Assembly (NCBI GenBank): GCA_023231005.1
Contig: JALNWG010000002.1
Location: 123,659-187,658 of the forward strand
Direction: 5' to 3'
DNA: 64,000 nucleotides
Source of the DNA: Bacteroidales bacterium
GTDB taxonomy: Bacteria > Bacteroidota > Bacteroidia > Bacteroidales > FEN-979
Shown here piece after piece: positions 9,401 through 17,669 of the stretch. A program made the position numbers and the translations under genes. The notes below the pieces were generated by a model, which saw only the letters and a list, made by a program, of their open reading frames with translations, had not been told where the DNA came from and did no database searches. Numbering within the stretch: the stretch's first letter is position 1; each line of letters opens with the position of its first letter.

Positions 9401-10732
9401 TATTCCATCGCCGAAATTCACTCCGTTGATAGCCTCCGAACGTACCATAAACATTGCAGAATCTTTTTCCCCAACACCATAACCCATTTTTAATAAGGTT
9501 CCATTCATGCCAACAATATCGCAACTACCTTTAAAAGAGGGCCCTTTAAGGGTACTTCCTTTAAAAGAAGGATTATCATATCCGTCAGGGTCCATATAAG
9601 GTCCCTGGAAAAAGTCAACCCCAATTGCAGGTGGATGGGCACCATAAGCATAAGTTTGACCGGTTCCATCGATTGGTGTGCCATTGTAACAGTATCCAAG
9701 ACCACGGTTCACATCACAACCAACAAAATCATCGTTTGCAAATCCCAGGTCGGGATCGACCCACTGACTAAAATAGGTTCCTGTTAAAGTATAGGTAGAA
9801 CGGTTGATGATTTCATAGGAATAAAAAGTCATATTGTTGATTTCATCATTTGTAGCAAAGGCAAAATATTGTGCCCTGATTTCCATTCCAATGGGATCGC
9901 CGGTAGTTTCCGAATGGTAATTGCCTTTATCATTATAAACACTCCACAGGGTTTGGTCTCCTTTTAAAACCTGATCGACAAGGATCCCCATGGTATCGCT
10001 GGGTTCTCCATTTTTAATTTTAGCACGGGCAATCAACTGACCGGGTTTTAAGTTTTTAGGACAGAGCTCATTGCCCAAATCATAGTAAGGATAATCACCA
10101 TTCTTAGGATCATAATTACCATCACCATCCACATCCATAAAAGGAGCTAAATAATATGCCTGACCCTTGGATTTGTCACCATGGGCAGGCCAATCAATAA
10201 TTGACTTGGGAATAACATAATTAGGATAAGCAGCTTTATCAGCCCACCATGCCAGAAATTCCTGTACTTCTGCACGGGTTATAGGAAATAATTTATCATA
10301 TTGAGCACAGGTTACAGCATCAATAGCAGCCGTTCCATCCACTGTTAAAGGACCAGGCCAAAAGTCATTTTTCACATGGGAAGGATTTTGAGTTCCTTGT
10401 CCATACCGATAAGCAGCCAGCTTGAGGTTATTGTTAACATCAATTCCCCCGATCCAGAGGGAGGTTGAAAACATGGCCGTCTTTTTGGAACCTTTCGGAA
10501 TCTCATATTCAGCATTTTCTATAAACCATCCGTTCCCATAAGAATACATAATAGTCCTGACATTATTAATATCAAGATATTTAGAACTTGAACCAGCAGC
10601 ACACCCGGCAGCCGTTTCTTTAATCGTACCGGTACTCTTGGAACTTCCGTTGTGAACTTCCTCTGCAAACACGGCATTTGTCACCCACATAGAGCAGAGT
10701 GCAATCACTACAAAGCAAAGTATATTTTTCAT
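6407..10732 (-). CDS. Giant exported surface protein with variant T9SS-like C-terminal domain
   Basis: A 1441-residue protein. The ATG at 10732 gives a clean signal peptide (MKNILCFVVIALCSMW...VFAEE); the longer ORF from 10807 would overlap the upstream gene. A calcium-type loop is visible near residue 200 (FMDVDGDGNYDPKNGDYP) and a DPDLGFANDDFVGCD region near 330. The C-terminal 120 residues resemble a sorting domain: VVPNPYFAYDDYERNQLD, then VTIFDMSG, then GIPIAGGVYLIHV. It differs from the usual type A domain, having VVPNPY in place of YPNP and ending IKWFGILRPVDLNSL instead of a basic/hydrophobic strand. No enzyme domain was recognised. It lies between a TonB-dependent receptor and a PorV-like barrel in one operon, so a large surface-anchored structure or binding protein is the best inference. 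Confidence 0.78.
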   Translation of the reverse strand: MKNILCFVVIALCSMWVTNAVFAEEVHNGSSKSTGTIKETAAGCAAGSSSKYLDINNVRTIMYSYGNGWFIENAEYEIPKGSKKTAMFSTSLWIGGIDVNNNLKLAAYRYGQGTQNPSHVKNDFWPGPLTVDGTAAIDAVTCAQYDKLFPITRAEVQEFLAWWADKAAYPNYVIPKSIIDWPAHGDKSKGQAYYLAPFMDVDGDGNYDPKNGDYPYYDLGNELCPKNLKPGQLIARAKIKNGEPSDTMGILVDQVLKGDQTLWSVYNDKGNYHSETTGDPIGMEIRAQYFAFATNDEINNMTFYSYEIINRSTYTLTGTYFSQWVDPDLGFANDDFVGCDVNRGLGYCYNGTPIDGTGQTYAYGAHPPAIGVDFFQGPYMDPDGYDNPSFKGSTLKGPSFKGSCDIVGMNGTLLKMGYGVGEKDSAMFMVRSEAINGVNFGDGIKDNERYGMRRFVYHNNSNSGVPLYMQDPQYAPEYYLFLRGIWKDNARMIYGGNAHSGAGGYGPDCDFMFPGETDLCDWGTNGQPPNGNKNWTEVIAGNKPEDRRFMQSAGPFTLLPGACNYITVGIPYARSVSGTPEESVKLLQIVDDKCQSLFDNCFAVLSGPNAPDLTLEELDKELIVYISNRKTNDAGNNYNEKYQEYDPNIPNPEGLKPRNDSIYHFEGYQIFQLKDATVSAADIDDATKARIVAQVDIANGVTKLVNWTFDQNIGGNVGKVMVDGADKGIKHSFVFTKDMFATGDDKLINHKQYYYVAVAYAYNQYKKYDPLEQSSLDGQTKPYLRGRSNIKVYTAIPHIPLAVVTNSFYGESPIITRLQGQGNGGMITDFSEATIKEIMSKPPADSLNIYGGPDYPICYQPTYLVNKGPLQVKVIDPLNVIPGEYMIKFDSMVHVTKGNPYNTDYKTNTSIMFGKWTLYNIKTGTTYRADTTTIYPYEQIFLDLGLALTINQVPNPGDSVRSNVTDNNGLLWASQAIYEDSTKVWLSGIQDSDIPESSFNWIRSGTYKGSTAAYYDWDMGSGAAGHAWDPNKNFQKIQLGTWAPYCMTAVNKDELAGGPAFSRFSKQYDSLCTLASVDIVFTPDKNLWTRCPVIELCPNALLSQGGAKPFDFRKGASVNINGDTGVISSDPKLNSNYINATGMGWFPGYAINLETGERLNIMFGENSWLVADNGRDMLWNPTSRVFDEAGSSVFGGQHYVYIMGHKQKDVGGGIYLNMPAYDAGAYIRANLLKIPTNPNLYKANIYGSCLYVTIPIAVNGKTWLSNAVTTKIRVSKSYQRYYSVPLPSGSTDTLNRNYPVYLFSTATISTYKNNQDKATTDLDLINVVPNPYFAYDDYERNQLDNRIKIVNLPTKCTVTIFDMSGTMIRQFIVDKSGIAEPRSSTAGLNTDAKTSLDWDLKNFAGIPIAGGVYLIHVKADGLGERTIKWFGILRPVDLNSL

Positions 10733-10787
10733 AGTTGCATTATTTTTTAATATACCAAAGTTTCTTCTCATAACCATCCTCAACAAG

Positions 10788-13700
10788 TTAGAAATTAAAC
10801 ATAACACCCAGCCGGATTGTCCGCGGTGAACTGTAGCGATAAGGACTGTTCATCTGAATCGAATACAGATCACGGTAAGCTTGGGGATCTACCTGCTGGC
10901 TTATAGCATTTTGCCATTCAGGTGCCGAAAGGAAACCATCATCATTGGCAGTACCGGTAGCCGGATAAACAGAAGTAACAGTCTTAGTATTTAATAAGTT
11001 CGAGAATTCAATATAGACATTGATTGTGCCCATATTTTTCTTGTTTAAAGCAAAATTAAAATCTTTATCTACCCGGGCATTAATAAGGAATTGCCAAGGT
11101 AAACGGGCACCATTGATACTACCCTGAATAACACCCATAGTACCATAAGGCAGAATCTGGCTTGTTTTAGTATAGGGTGTTCCTGAACCTCCGGTTAACG
11201 TAAAGTTAGCTCCCAAATTGGAAAGGACTTGAACAGGTGCTTTTCCACTTTTTTTCCGGTTAATCACCGGTCCGTTGTAATCTTTTCCACTTCCCCAACG
11301 ATAGTCGAGACTAACGTTAAACTGGTGGCGCTGATCAAAATTCAGAGGATTAAGCGTACGTAAGTTGGGTTGATCGGAACGAATGATCGTTGAAGCTGCA
11401 TCAGGATCGGATCCCGTTCCTTCAGCAAACTGTAGGGTGTAATTGAAGCGCAGACGGACATTGCCAGTACGACGAAGATCGTAAGTAATTGTTAATCCTT
11501 TAACGGTACCAAAATCAATGTTTGTATAAGAGTAATAAGTTTTAGGATAGGCTCCCGACAAACGATACTGCTGTATCTGATCTCGCATTTCGCGATAAAA
11601 TACTGCCAACTTCAAAGAGGAAGCATTGTTAATTTTCTGTTGGAATCCCAACTCATAATCGATGGTTTTTTCCGGTTTCAGGTTGGGGTTATTGATTGTT
11701 CCCGAACTACCTGTTACACCAATGTAATAGTAGGCCACCGGGTCAATCTGAACATCCGCTGTGGAAGGCCGTTGAGTAAGAATATCGTAGTGAGCATAAA
11801 AAAGTGCATCATCAGAAATCGGGAAAGAAAAGGAAATACGAGGCATAAAATTAGTCTGCGGATCATAATCCTGAAATACATTTGAAGTAACCGTTTTATT
11901 TGATGGATCTACCAGATAAGGCTGAACCCCATTGCCACGGTCGAGCATTCTTACAGGGTCGGTAATCGGACTTCCTTCAGCATTAAACCAGTTGCTTCCA
12001 CTCCGGTATCCGGTGATGGATGTAGGATTACTGGCATCATCAACATAAACCACATAATCACTACCAATCCCTGAGGGATGATTAATGGTTTGTCCATTCA
12101 TTTGAGTTACTTCTCCTGCTGTTTTTGCAGGGAAAAACAGATAAGGATCTTTGAGAACCGATTGATTGGCATCAAACCGGTCAACACGCAAACCAATGTT
12201 AAAGATTAGATCCTTAAAAGCAAATTTATCCTGGATGTAACCAGCAATATAAATGGGTTGGTAAGCACCAATGGGATGCGTATAATCGCCATTGGCATCT
12301 CTGGCTGTAAAGAAATCATCAAAGCTGGGTTGGCTGCTCAACTTATTTCCTTTATAATCATACCCGGAATAATAAACTACCGGAGCTCCGTCTTTTAATA
12401 ATTCATCAGCGCTGAACATGTCGATGGATAGCAGTTGCTCACTGGGTTTAACTGTATGAAGCTCCATGTTTTTATCATAATAACTAATGGTATTATTAGA
12501 AAAATTATAGGAGTCAATGTCGATCCAGTCAGTTCCATCTACTGGAAGTCCTAATTTTTTTCTTAAATTGATATCGAAAGTTTGCTGAAGCGTTGAAACA
12601 TATTTTCGATTATAATTAATGGTATCCATAAAAACGCCATTTCGGGTTACCTCGATCGGATTGTTTAAATCAAGGTCTGCTAATTGGGCATTTGTCAAAC
12701 CACGCATGGTTTCCCAAAGATAAATCCCGTAATTGGTATAACTGGAACTCTTCCGTTGCTGATATTGTAATCCCAATTGAATTTCATGATTGCCAAAGTC
12801 GGCGGCAAAAGAAGCATTTACAGCAATCTGATCACTGGTACTTTGAGCATATCCATTGGGACGATCACCAATGTTCGACCACATGTTATAAGGAGCAAAG
12901 GGTTCCAGACCATTCACCAGACCACGTCCTGAAATGATCTCGTTAAGATTTTCGTAGTGACCAGTGGGGTCATCAAAGAAACCATAATATTGCTGAGTCC
13001 AGTTTGAAGATTCCGGGTTAATATCCGATCCTCTGAAAAGAACTATGGTATCGCGGGTTCCATTCTGGAGGTGCGCCCATTTTTTAGCAATGGTATCGTA
13101 TGCCAGACTAGAGGTATAGGCACGGATTGAATTGGTTGTGAAACTTCCAACATACCCATATTTAAAATAATCATTTTTATGCTCGGCATCTTCAGTTTTT
13201 GCAAAAGACCTGGTAAAGTCAGCGCCAATAGAATAATAGATATTTTTTACAAATGATTTGCTGTCGGGAGAAGTAGGAAAACGTTGGGTAAACCGTGCAT
13301 TGACACGCCAGGTATTACCGTTGGCATGGGAGTTGTTTTGCCAGTTCAGCAAAGAATTTCCAAAGGCGAAATTGCGGTTATCATACCAGGTAAAAGTACC
13401 TCCAACAGAGAGGTTGATCGTAGGAGAAACCCGAAAGTCAAGTTTTCCGGAAACGTTGATATTAGTTCCCGAAGAATTCAAGGTGCTTTTAGTTTGTTCC
13501 ATTTGGTTGTATGTTAAAAACTCGGCATTATAAAAGACTGCCTGGTTTGTACCATACAAACGCAACGGGTTTACCTTTAAATAATCCTGTACATCATCGG
13601 TAACTTTCCATAATTGGAAAGCAGAAGGAGCTCCATCTTTTTGATAGATTAAATCACCGGCAACGAAGAAACCCATTACTGGAGTTTTGGTACCCCTTAC

Positions 13701-14501
13701 AGTATCTCTCTTTGAAAAAATCGGTCCTGTAAAATTCAATCCCAACCGGTTATATCCGAAAGCATCTAAATATTGTGAAGTCTGAAGATCAACACCCCCA
13801 GAAAAATCCTTAGAAGGCCCTTTGGTTGTTACATTAATAATACCTCCAGTGGCATCCCCGTAAGCTGCCGGAGTTCCACCTAAAATAACTTCAACTTGTT
13901 CAATAGCTGATTGAGGAAGGGAGTTACTCCCCGTTACGCGCATACCATCTATATAATACACAGTTCCTGAAGACCGTTGTCCACGCATACTGGTGATATT
14001 CCCATTGGCATCCGTGGTAACACCACCTACAGTAGTTGCAACTGCAGAAGCTGACTTGTTGGCCATCTTTGAAATTTCTTCCGACGTAACCGTACCACCT
14101 GAGGTCGTCTGGTCCTTGGAAATCAAAGGAACTTTGTACTGAACGATTTCAACTTCGTTCAGGGTTGTGGTAGAAACCTCTAACTCAAGGTTCTGAAACG
14201 TGATCTTGTCGGGCATGATCACAATACCTTGATACATAAAAGGCTTATAGCCTACGAAACTGGCCTTTAAATCTACTTTTCCGGGAGGAACCGGCTTAAT
14301 CTGGAAATTACCGTCAAAGTCAGAAGTAGATCCACCCACCTGGACTCCACCAACTTCAACTACAACATTGGCAAAAGAGATTGGTTCTTTGGTCTTTTTG
14401 TCAACAATTTTTCCCTTGATCGTGCCAGACCCGGTTTGTGAAAATACCAACAAACTTGTTGCCAGTACAAATCCAATAGATAACAGTAAATTTCTTAACA
14501 T
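10788..14501 (-). CDS. TonB-dependent receptor with carboxypeptidase-regulatory-like N-terminal domain
   Basis: A 1237-residue outer-membrane receptor. The signal peptide is 1-22 (ending LLVFSQ). The CarboxypepD_reg-like beta-sandwich (about 25-112) contains GKIVDKKTKEPISFANVVV and ends with the VSFVGYK-like strand SFVGYKPF. The plug domain (about 130-230) includes VYYIDGMRV and GGTPAAYGDATGGIINVTTKG, and a large beta-barrel ends in LGVMFNF. The plug and the terminal Phe are diagnostic. No SusD-like lipoprotein follows, so it is not a SusC/SusD pair; the giant surface protein and a PorV-like barrel follow instead. The substrate is unknown. First gene of the three-gene unit; 55 bases separate it from the next start. 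Confidence 0.9.
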   Translation of the reverse strand: MLRNLLLSIGFVLATSLLVFSQTGSGTIKGKIVDKKTKEPISFANVVVEVGGVQVGGSTSDFDGNFQIKPVPPGKVDLKASFVGYKPFMYQGIVIMPDKITFQNLELEVSTTTLNEVEIVQYKVPLISKDQTTSGGTVTSEEISKMANKSASAVATTVGGVTTDANGNITSMRGQRSSGTVYYIDGMRVTGSNSLPQSAIEQVEVILGGTPAAYGDATGGIINVTTKGPSKDFSGGVDLQTSQYLDAFGYNRLGLNFTGPIFSKRDTVRGTKTPVMGFFVAGDLIYQKDGAPSAFQLWKVTDDVQDYLKVNPLRLYGTNQAVFYNAEFLTYNQMEQTKSTLNSSGTNINVSGKLDFRVSPTINLSVGGTFTWYDNRNFAFGNSLLNWQNNSHANGNTWRVNARFTQRFPTSPDSKSFVKNIYYSIGADFTRSFAKTEDAEHKNDYFKYGYVGSFTTNSIRAYTSSLAYDTIAKKWAHLQNGTRDTIVLFRGSDINPESSNWTQQYYGFFDDPTGHYENLNEIISGRGLVNGLEPFAPYNMWSNIGDRPNGYAQSTSDQIAVNASFAADFGNHEIQLGLQYQQRKSSSYTNYGIYLWETMRGLTNAQLADLDLNNPIEVTRNGVFMDTINYNRKYVSTLQQTFDINLRKKLGLPVDGTDWIDIDSYNFSNNTISYYDKNMELHTVKPSEQLLSIDMFSADELLKDGAPVVYYSGYDYKGNKLSSQPSFDDFFTARDANGDYTHPIGAYQPIYIAGYIQDKFAFKDLIFNIGLRVDRFDANQSVLKDPYLFFPAKTAGEVTQMNGQTINHPSGIGSDYVVYVDDASNPTSITGYRSGSNWFNAEGSPITDPVRMLDRGNGVQPYLVDPSNKTVTSNVFQDYDPQTNFMPRISFSFPISDDALFYAHYDILTQRPSTADVQIDPVAYYYIGVTGSSGTINNPNLKPEKTIDYELGFQQKINNASSLKLAVFYREMRDQIQQYRLSGAYPKTYYSYTNIDFGTVKGLTITYDLRRTGNVRLRFNYTLQFAEGTGSDPDAASTIIRSDQPNLRTLNPLNFDQRHQFNVSLDYRWGSGKDYNGPVINRKKSGKAPVQVLSNLGANFTLTGGSGTPYTKTSQILPYGTMGVIQGSINGARLPWQFLINARVDKDFNFALNKKNMGTINVYIEFSNLLNTKTVTSVYPATGTANDDGFLSAPEWQNAISQQVDPQAYRDLYSIQMNSPYRYSSPRTIRLGVMFNF

Positions 14502-14691
14502 ACCATAAAATTTTATGTTAGATTATAAATGCGCTAAAAAAGAGCGTAAAAGTAATAATTATTTAAAATCTAATGTAAAATTATTGCTTTGAACGGGAAA
14601 TATATAACCATTCTAAATTAGAGAATGTAGTCCGAAATAATTCGGCACTATTTTCCTGAAATCAAATTAGATACCTGTAACAAAAAGCGGT

Positions 14692-14934
14692 TTACCGGGA
14701 AAGTGGAGTGCTCTTTTTTGCTGATTTTCTGGTCTGTTTCATCCGGGCTTTTGTATCCTTTGATTGCATTTTTCGATGCCGGAGTACCGCCTGATCATAT
14801 TGTTTCTTAGCCAATTTCTTTTTCTTTTCCCGTTCACGTTCAATTTTTTTTTGATTTACCTTCGATTCCTGCGGAGTAAATGAAAAAAGCACGGGAAGGA
14901 TCAGAAAAACAAGAAGGAGAAGGTACCTTTTCAT
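14692..14934 (-). CDS. Small lysine-rich exported protein of unknown function
   Basis: An 80-residue protein starting at the ATG at 14934, which gives a standard signal peptide (MKRYLLLLVFLILPVLFSF). A highly basic, probably coiled helix follows, with repeated K/E/R (KKIEREREKKKKLAKKQY) and a Lys/Arg/Ser-rich tail. The longer ORF from 14988 would bury the signal sequence and overlap the divergent gene. No domain was recognised. The composition resembles small periplasmic proteins that bind polyanions, but this is a guess. It is transcribed toward the TonB receptor gene with a 190-base gap. Confidence 0.55.
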   Translation of the reverse strand: MKRYLLLLVFLILPVLFSFTPQESKVNQKKIEREREKKKKLAKKQYDQAVLRHRKMQSKDTKARMKQTRKSAKKSTPLSR

Positions 14935-14979
14935 ATAATATTGTGTGTGAATTAACGTTAAAATCTGGAAATTCGTATC

Positions 14980-15426
14980 ATGAACCATCCATTTTGTCCC
15001 GGAAAATTTCGTTTGGTTTTATTTTTTAGCCTCGTACTCTTCTGGGGGGTATCCTGTAAGAAAGAAGAATCAGCTCCTGAAATTCCATATATCTATGTTA
15101 ATTTCAGTCTTAATCCGAACAGCACTCAATATATCAATCTTAATTCGGTAAATGGATGGGAAACGGTAACCGGAGGTTATAACGGAATTCTAATTTTCAG
15201 AAAATCAGTGAATGAGTTTGTGGCATTCGAAAGAGCCTGCCCGTATGATCCATTAGCAGAGGGAGCTCAAATCAAGGTGGACAAATCCGGAATTACCTGC
15301 ACCTGCCCGATATGTGGCTCAAAATTTATCATGACCGATGGTACTCCTTATGACGGCCCCTCACACTACTCCCTGAAACAATATCAAACCCTCTACGACG
15401 GCCTTCTGCTTTACGTAACAAACTAA
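14980..15426 (+). CDS. Surface lipoprotein with a degenerate Rieske-like domain
   Basis: A 148-residue lipoprotein. The hydrophobic signal ends in GVSC with Cys26 as the lipidated residue, directly followed by KKEES. That resembles the Lys-plus-acidic export signal that sends Bacteroidota lipoproteins to the cell surface. The domain has the layout of a Rieske [2Fe-2S] fold: a first loop ACPYDP (Cys87), a second loop CTCPICGSKF (Cys107, 109, 112), and a late DGPSHYSLKQY strand. In true Rieske proteins the motifs are C-x-H and C-x-x-H; here the two histidines are Tyr89 and Cys112. It therefore cannot bind a normal Rieske cluster. It may be structural or bind another metal through its cysteines. 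Divergent from the neighbouring small basic protein. Confidence 0.72.
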   Translation: MNHPFCPGKFRLVLFFSLVLFWGVSCKKEESAPEIPYIYVNFSLNPNSTQYINLNSVNGWETVTGGYNGILIFRKSVNEFVAFERACPYDPLAEGAQIKVDKSGITCTCPICGSKFIMTDGTPYDGPSHYSLKQYQTLYDGLLLYVTN

Positions 15427-15434
15427 ATTTTAAT

Positions 15435-15474
15435 TAATTCCTAATTCCTAATTCTTAATTCCTAATTCTTAATT
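15435..15474. repeat. Short AT-rich tandem repeat
   Basis: About four and a half copies of an 8-10 base unit of the form TAATTCCT / TAATTCTTAA lie between two convergent genes. Low-complexity intergenic spacers like this are frequent in Bacteroidota and have no known function. It offers no hairpin strong enough to be called a terminator. Confidence 0.6.
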
Positions 15475-15477
15475 ATT

Positions 15478-16899
15478 TTAGTATCTGTAATGCTCCGCCT
15501 TATACGGACCTTCAACGGGAATGCCAAGATAATCAGCCTGTTCTTGAGTCAGTTTAGTCAGTTTAACACCCAGTTGTTCGAGATGCAAACGGGCAACCTC
15601 TTCGTCAAGCCTCTTAGGTAAACGGTATACATCCACCTCAAACTTGTTTTTCCAAAGTTCAAGCTGAGCCAGCGTTTGGTTTGTAAATGAATTCGACATC
15701 ACAAACGAAGGATGACCCGTAGCACATCCCAGATTCACCAAACGACCTTCAGCCAGCAAATAAATTGCTTTTCCGTCGGGATAAATATATTTATCAACCT
15801 GTGGCTTGATATTGATCTTCTTTATTCCTGGCCAGTGGTTCAACTCATCTACCTGGATTTCATTATCGAAATGTCCGATGTTACAAACGATCGTTTCATC
15901 CTTCATTTTCGAAAGATGTTCCGCGGTGATCACATTTTTATTACCGGTAGTGGTCACAAAAATATTACCTTCTTTCAAGGCATTTTCAACAGTAGTTACT
16001 TCAAATCCCTCCATGGCGGCCTGCAAGGCACAAATCGGGTCAATTTCAGTAATCAATACACGAGCTCCATAAGACTTCATGGACCGGGAACACCCTTTTC
16101 CAACATCTCCATATCCCAACACTACGACCACTTTTCCTGCGATCATCACATCGGTAGCCCGTTTGATGCCATCAGCCAGCGATTCACGACAACCATACAG
16201 ATTGTCGAATTTCGATTTGGTAACGGAATCATTCACGTTAATTGCGGGAACCAGCAAAGATCCTTTTTCTTTCATCTGATAAAGCCGGTGAACCCCGGTC
16301 GTAGTTTCTTCTGAAACACCTTTCAGATCAGCAACCGTTCGTATCCACCTGGTTTTATCTTCAACATAAATTTCCTGTAATTGCTTCATAAATGCAGTTT
16401 CATCGGCATTACCTGAAGCAACTTTCAACAATTCAGGATGTTTCTCTACCTCAAACCCTTTGTGAACCATCATCGTGGCATCTCCACCATCATCAACAAT
16501 AAGATTCGGACCCTTCCCTTCCGGGAATTTGAGTGCCATTTGGGTACACCACCAATATTCATCAAGCGTCTCCCCTTTCCATGCAAAAACCGGAATTCCG
16601 GTCGCTGCAATCGCAGCCGCAGCATGATCCTGCGTGGAAAAAATATTACAACTGGCCCAGCGTACATCAGCACCCAATTCCGACAGGGTTTCAATCAGCA
16701 CGGCGGTTTGAATGGTCATGTGCAAAGAACCACTGATACGTGCCCCTTTTAAGGGTTTATCCTTGGCATATTTGTGTCGAATCGACATCAAACCTGGCAT
16801 TTCCTTCTCAGCTATTTCAATTTCTTTTCTGCCCCAATCAGCCAGCGTCATATCTGCAACTTTGTATTTCAAATCTTTGTGAAAAGTGACATTTTCCAT
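15478..16899 (-). CDS. ahcY: Adenosylhomocysteinase (S-adenosylhomocysteine hydrolase)
   Basis: A 473-residue NAD-dependent hydrolase that splits S-adenosylhomocysteine into adenosine and homocysteine, relieving product inhibition of methyltransferases and feeding MetH. Motifs are GSLHMTIQTAVLIETL, SCNIFSTQDHAAAAI, the NAD-binding loop VVLGYGDVGKGCSRSMK, and the C-terminal PEGPYK-type tail (PVEGPYKAEHYRY) with the conserved Lys/Tyr that reaches into the partner subunit's NAD site. The ATG at 16899 (MENVTFH) matches the family start; the 17 extra upstream residues of the longest ORF overlap the promoter. It is divergent from the PPTase-metH-metF run, placing most of the activated methyl cycle at one locus. 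Confidence 0.97.
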   Translation of the reverse strand: MENVTFHKDLKYKVADMTLADWGRKEIEIAEKEMPGLMSIRHKYAKDKPLKGARISGSLHMTIQTAVLIETLSELGADVRWASCNIFSTQDHAAAAIAATGIPVFAWKGETLDEYWWCTQMALKFPEGKGPNLIVDDGGDATMMVHKGFEVEKHPELLKVASGNADETAFMKQLQEIYVEDKTRWIRTVADLKGVSEETTTGVHRLYQMKEKGSLLVPAINVNDSVTKSKFDNLYGCRESLADGIKRATDVMIAGKVVVVLGYGDVGKGCSRSMKSYGARVLITEIDPICALQAAMEGFEVTTVENALKEGNIFVTTTGNKNVITAEHLSKMKDETIVCNIGHFDNEIQVDELNHWPGIKKINIKPQVDKYIYPDGKAIYLLAEGRLVNLGCATGHPSFVMSNSFTNQTLAQLELWKNKFEVDVYRLPKRLDEEVARLHLEQLGVKLTKLTQEQADYLGIPVEGPYKAEHYRY

Positions 16900-16928
16900 T
16901 TTCGGGTGTTTTTTATTCAATAGGGCGG

Positions 16929-16936
16929 CAAAAGTA
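16929..16936 (-). promoter_or_regulatory. Candidate ahcY promoter (-7 element)
   Basis: The minus strand reads TACTTTTG, matching TAnnTTTG, 29 bases upstream of the ahcY ATG. It is back-to-back with the plus-strand element at 16970-16977, so both directions share a promoter region of under 110 bases. Confidence 0.5.
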
Positions 16937-16969
16937 ATAAAATTTCCCATTCAAAAGCTGAATAAATCG

Positions 16970-16977
16970 TATTTTTG
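16970..16977 (+). promoter_or_regulatory. Candidate promoter of the PPTase-metH-metF-GGGPS run
   Basis: TATTTTTG matches TAnnTTTG and ends 28 bases before the ATG at 17006. This position also argues against the TTG at 16991 as start codon, since the leader would be almost absent. Confidence 0.5.
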
Positions 16978-17005
16978 GCATACCTTGTGATTGATATATA
17001 CGATT

Positions 17006-17665
17006 ATGCCGCTAATCAAAACACTTTACAAACCGGATCAAACTGTAACGGGGATCTGGCACATCACTGAATCATCCGACCTTTTGCTTTCACAACTCGA
17101 TTTAAGTAAAGAAGAACTAAAACAGTATCTTCGCTTTTCTCATGACCTCAGAAAAAGACAATGGCTGGCTTATCGTTGTATCCTTAAACAAATCCTCTTC
17201 CCCGATTCTAACGAGTTGGCCTATGATGAATTTGGAAAACCCCGGTTAATACATTCTCCGTTCGCAATTTCAGTTACCCATGCCGGCGACTATGCTGCTG
17301 CAATCTGTAGTAAGAAAATTACGGTTGGAATCGATATCGAAAAAATGAGAGACCGTATTGAACGGGTCAAGGACCGTTTTCTTTCTCCTCAAGAATTGGA
17401 ACAGATCGGACCTCACCCCTCTCTTGAATTGCTTTATATATATTGGTGTGCAAAAGAATCTCTTTATAAACTGAATGGCAAACCCGACCTTGATTTTAAA
17501 AACGATATCCGGATTAATGCATTTGGTTACCTTTGCAATGTTTCACACACTTGTACCGCTACGCTTGCCTTAGGCAATACCTCCTTAGGATGTTCCTTTT
17601 ACTATCAGTTGATGGATGATTATATGATGGTTGTGGCATATTCAAATAGCGAAATGGGGAAATAG
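17006..17665 (+). CDS. 4'-phosphopantetheinyl transferase (Sfp/AcpT superfamily)
   Basis: A 219-residue protein that transfers phosphopantetheine from CoA to a carrier-protein serine. The three superfamily motifs are present: ISVTHAGDYAAA, VGIDIEKM (the Mg-binding Asp and Glu), and WCAKESLYKLNG (W-x-x-K-E-x-x-x-K). The ATG at 17006 is preferred to the TTG at 16991. The stop codon lies four bases before the metH ATG, so the genes are transcriptionally coupled. Next to the GGGP synthase and ahcY this is a familiar Bacteroidota neighbourhood. The carrier protein it serves is not in the window. Confidence 0.92.
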   Translation: MPLIKTLYKPDQTVTGIWHITESSDLLLSQLDLSKEELKQYLRFSHDLRKRQWLAYRCILKQILFPDSNELAYDEFGKPRLIHSPFAISVTHAGDYAAAICSKKITVGIDIEKMRDRIERVKDRFLSPQELEQIGPHPSLELLYIYWCAKESLYKLNGKPDLDFKNDIRINAFGYLCNVSHTCTATLALGNTSLGCSFYYQLMDDYMMVVAYSNSEMGK

Positions 17666-17669
17666 CAAA

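Noticed and set aside
10788..14501. SusC-type polysaccharide utilisation receptor
   Set aside because: No SusD-like lipoprotein or glycan enzyme is adjacent; the next gene is the giant surface protein, so a PUL label is not supported.
14521..14645. Short hairpins (CGCT/AGCG and CCGAA/TTCGG) upstream of the TonB receptor
   Set aside because: Stems of four to five pairs without T-tracts; too weak to name as terminators or RNA elements.
15435..15474. Regular AT repeats considered as a CRISPR or attachment array
   Set aside because: Units are 8-10 bases with no unique spacers and no cas genes; simple low-complexity DNA.
15712..16752. Several long open frames antisense to ahcY
   Set aside because: They are complementary to a highly conserved enzyme and their translations look unlike proteins; the ahcY frame accounts for the openness.
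16900..17005. Possible SAM/SAH or cobalamin riboswitch in front of ahcY or the metH run
   Set aside because: The shared region is only about 105 bases, filled by two promoter elements, and none of the conserved riboswitch cores could be recognised.
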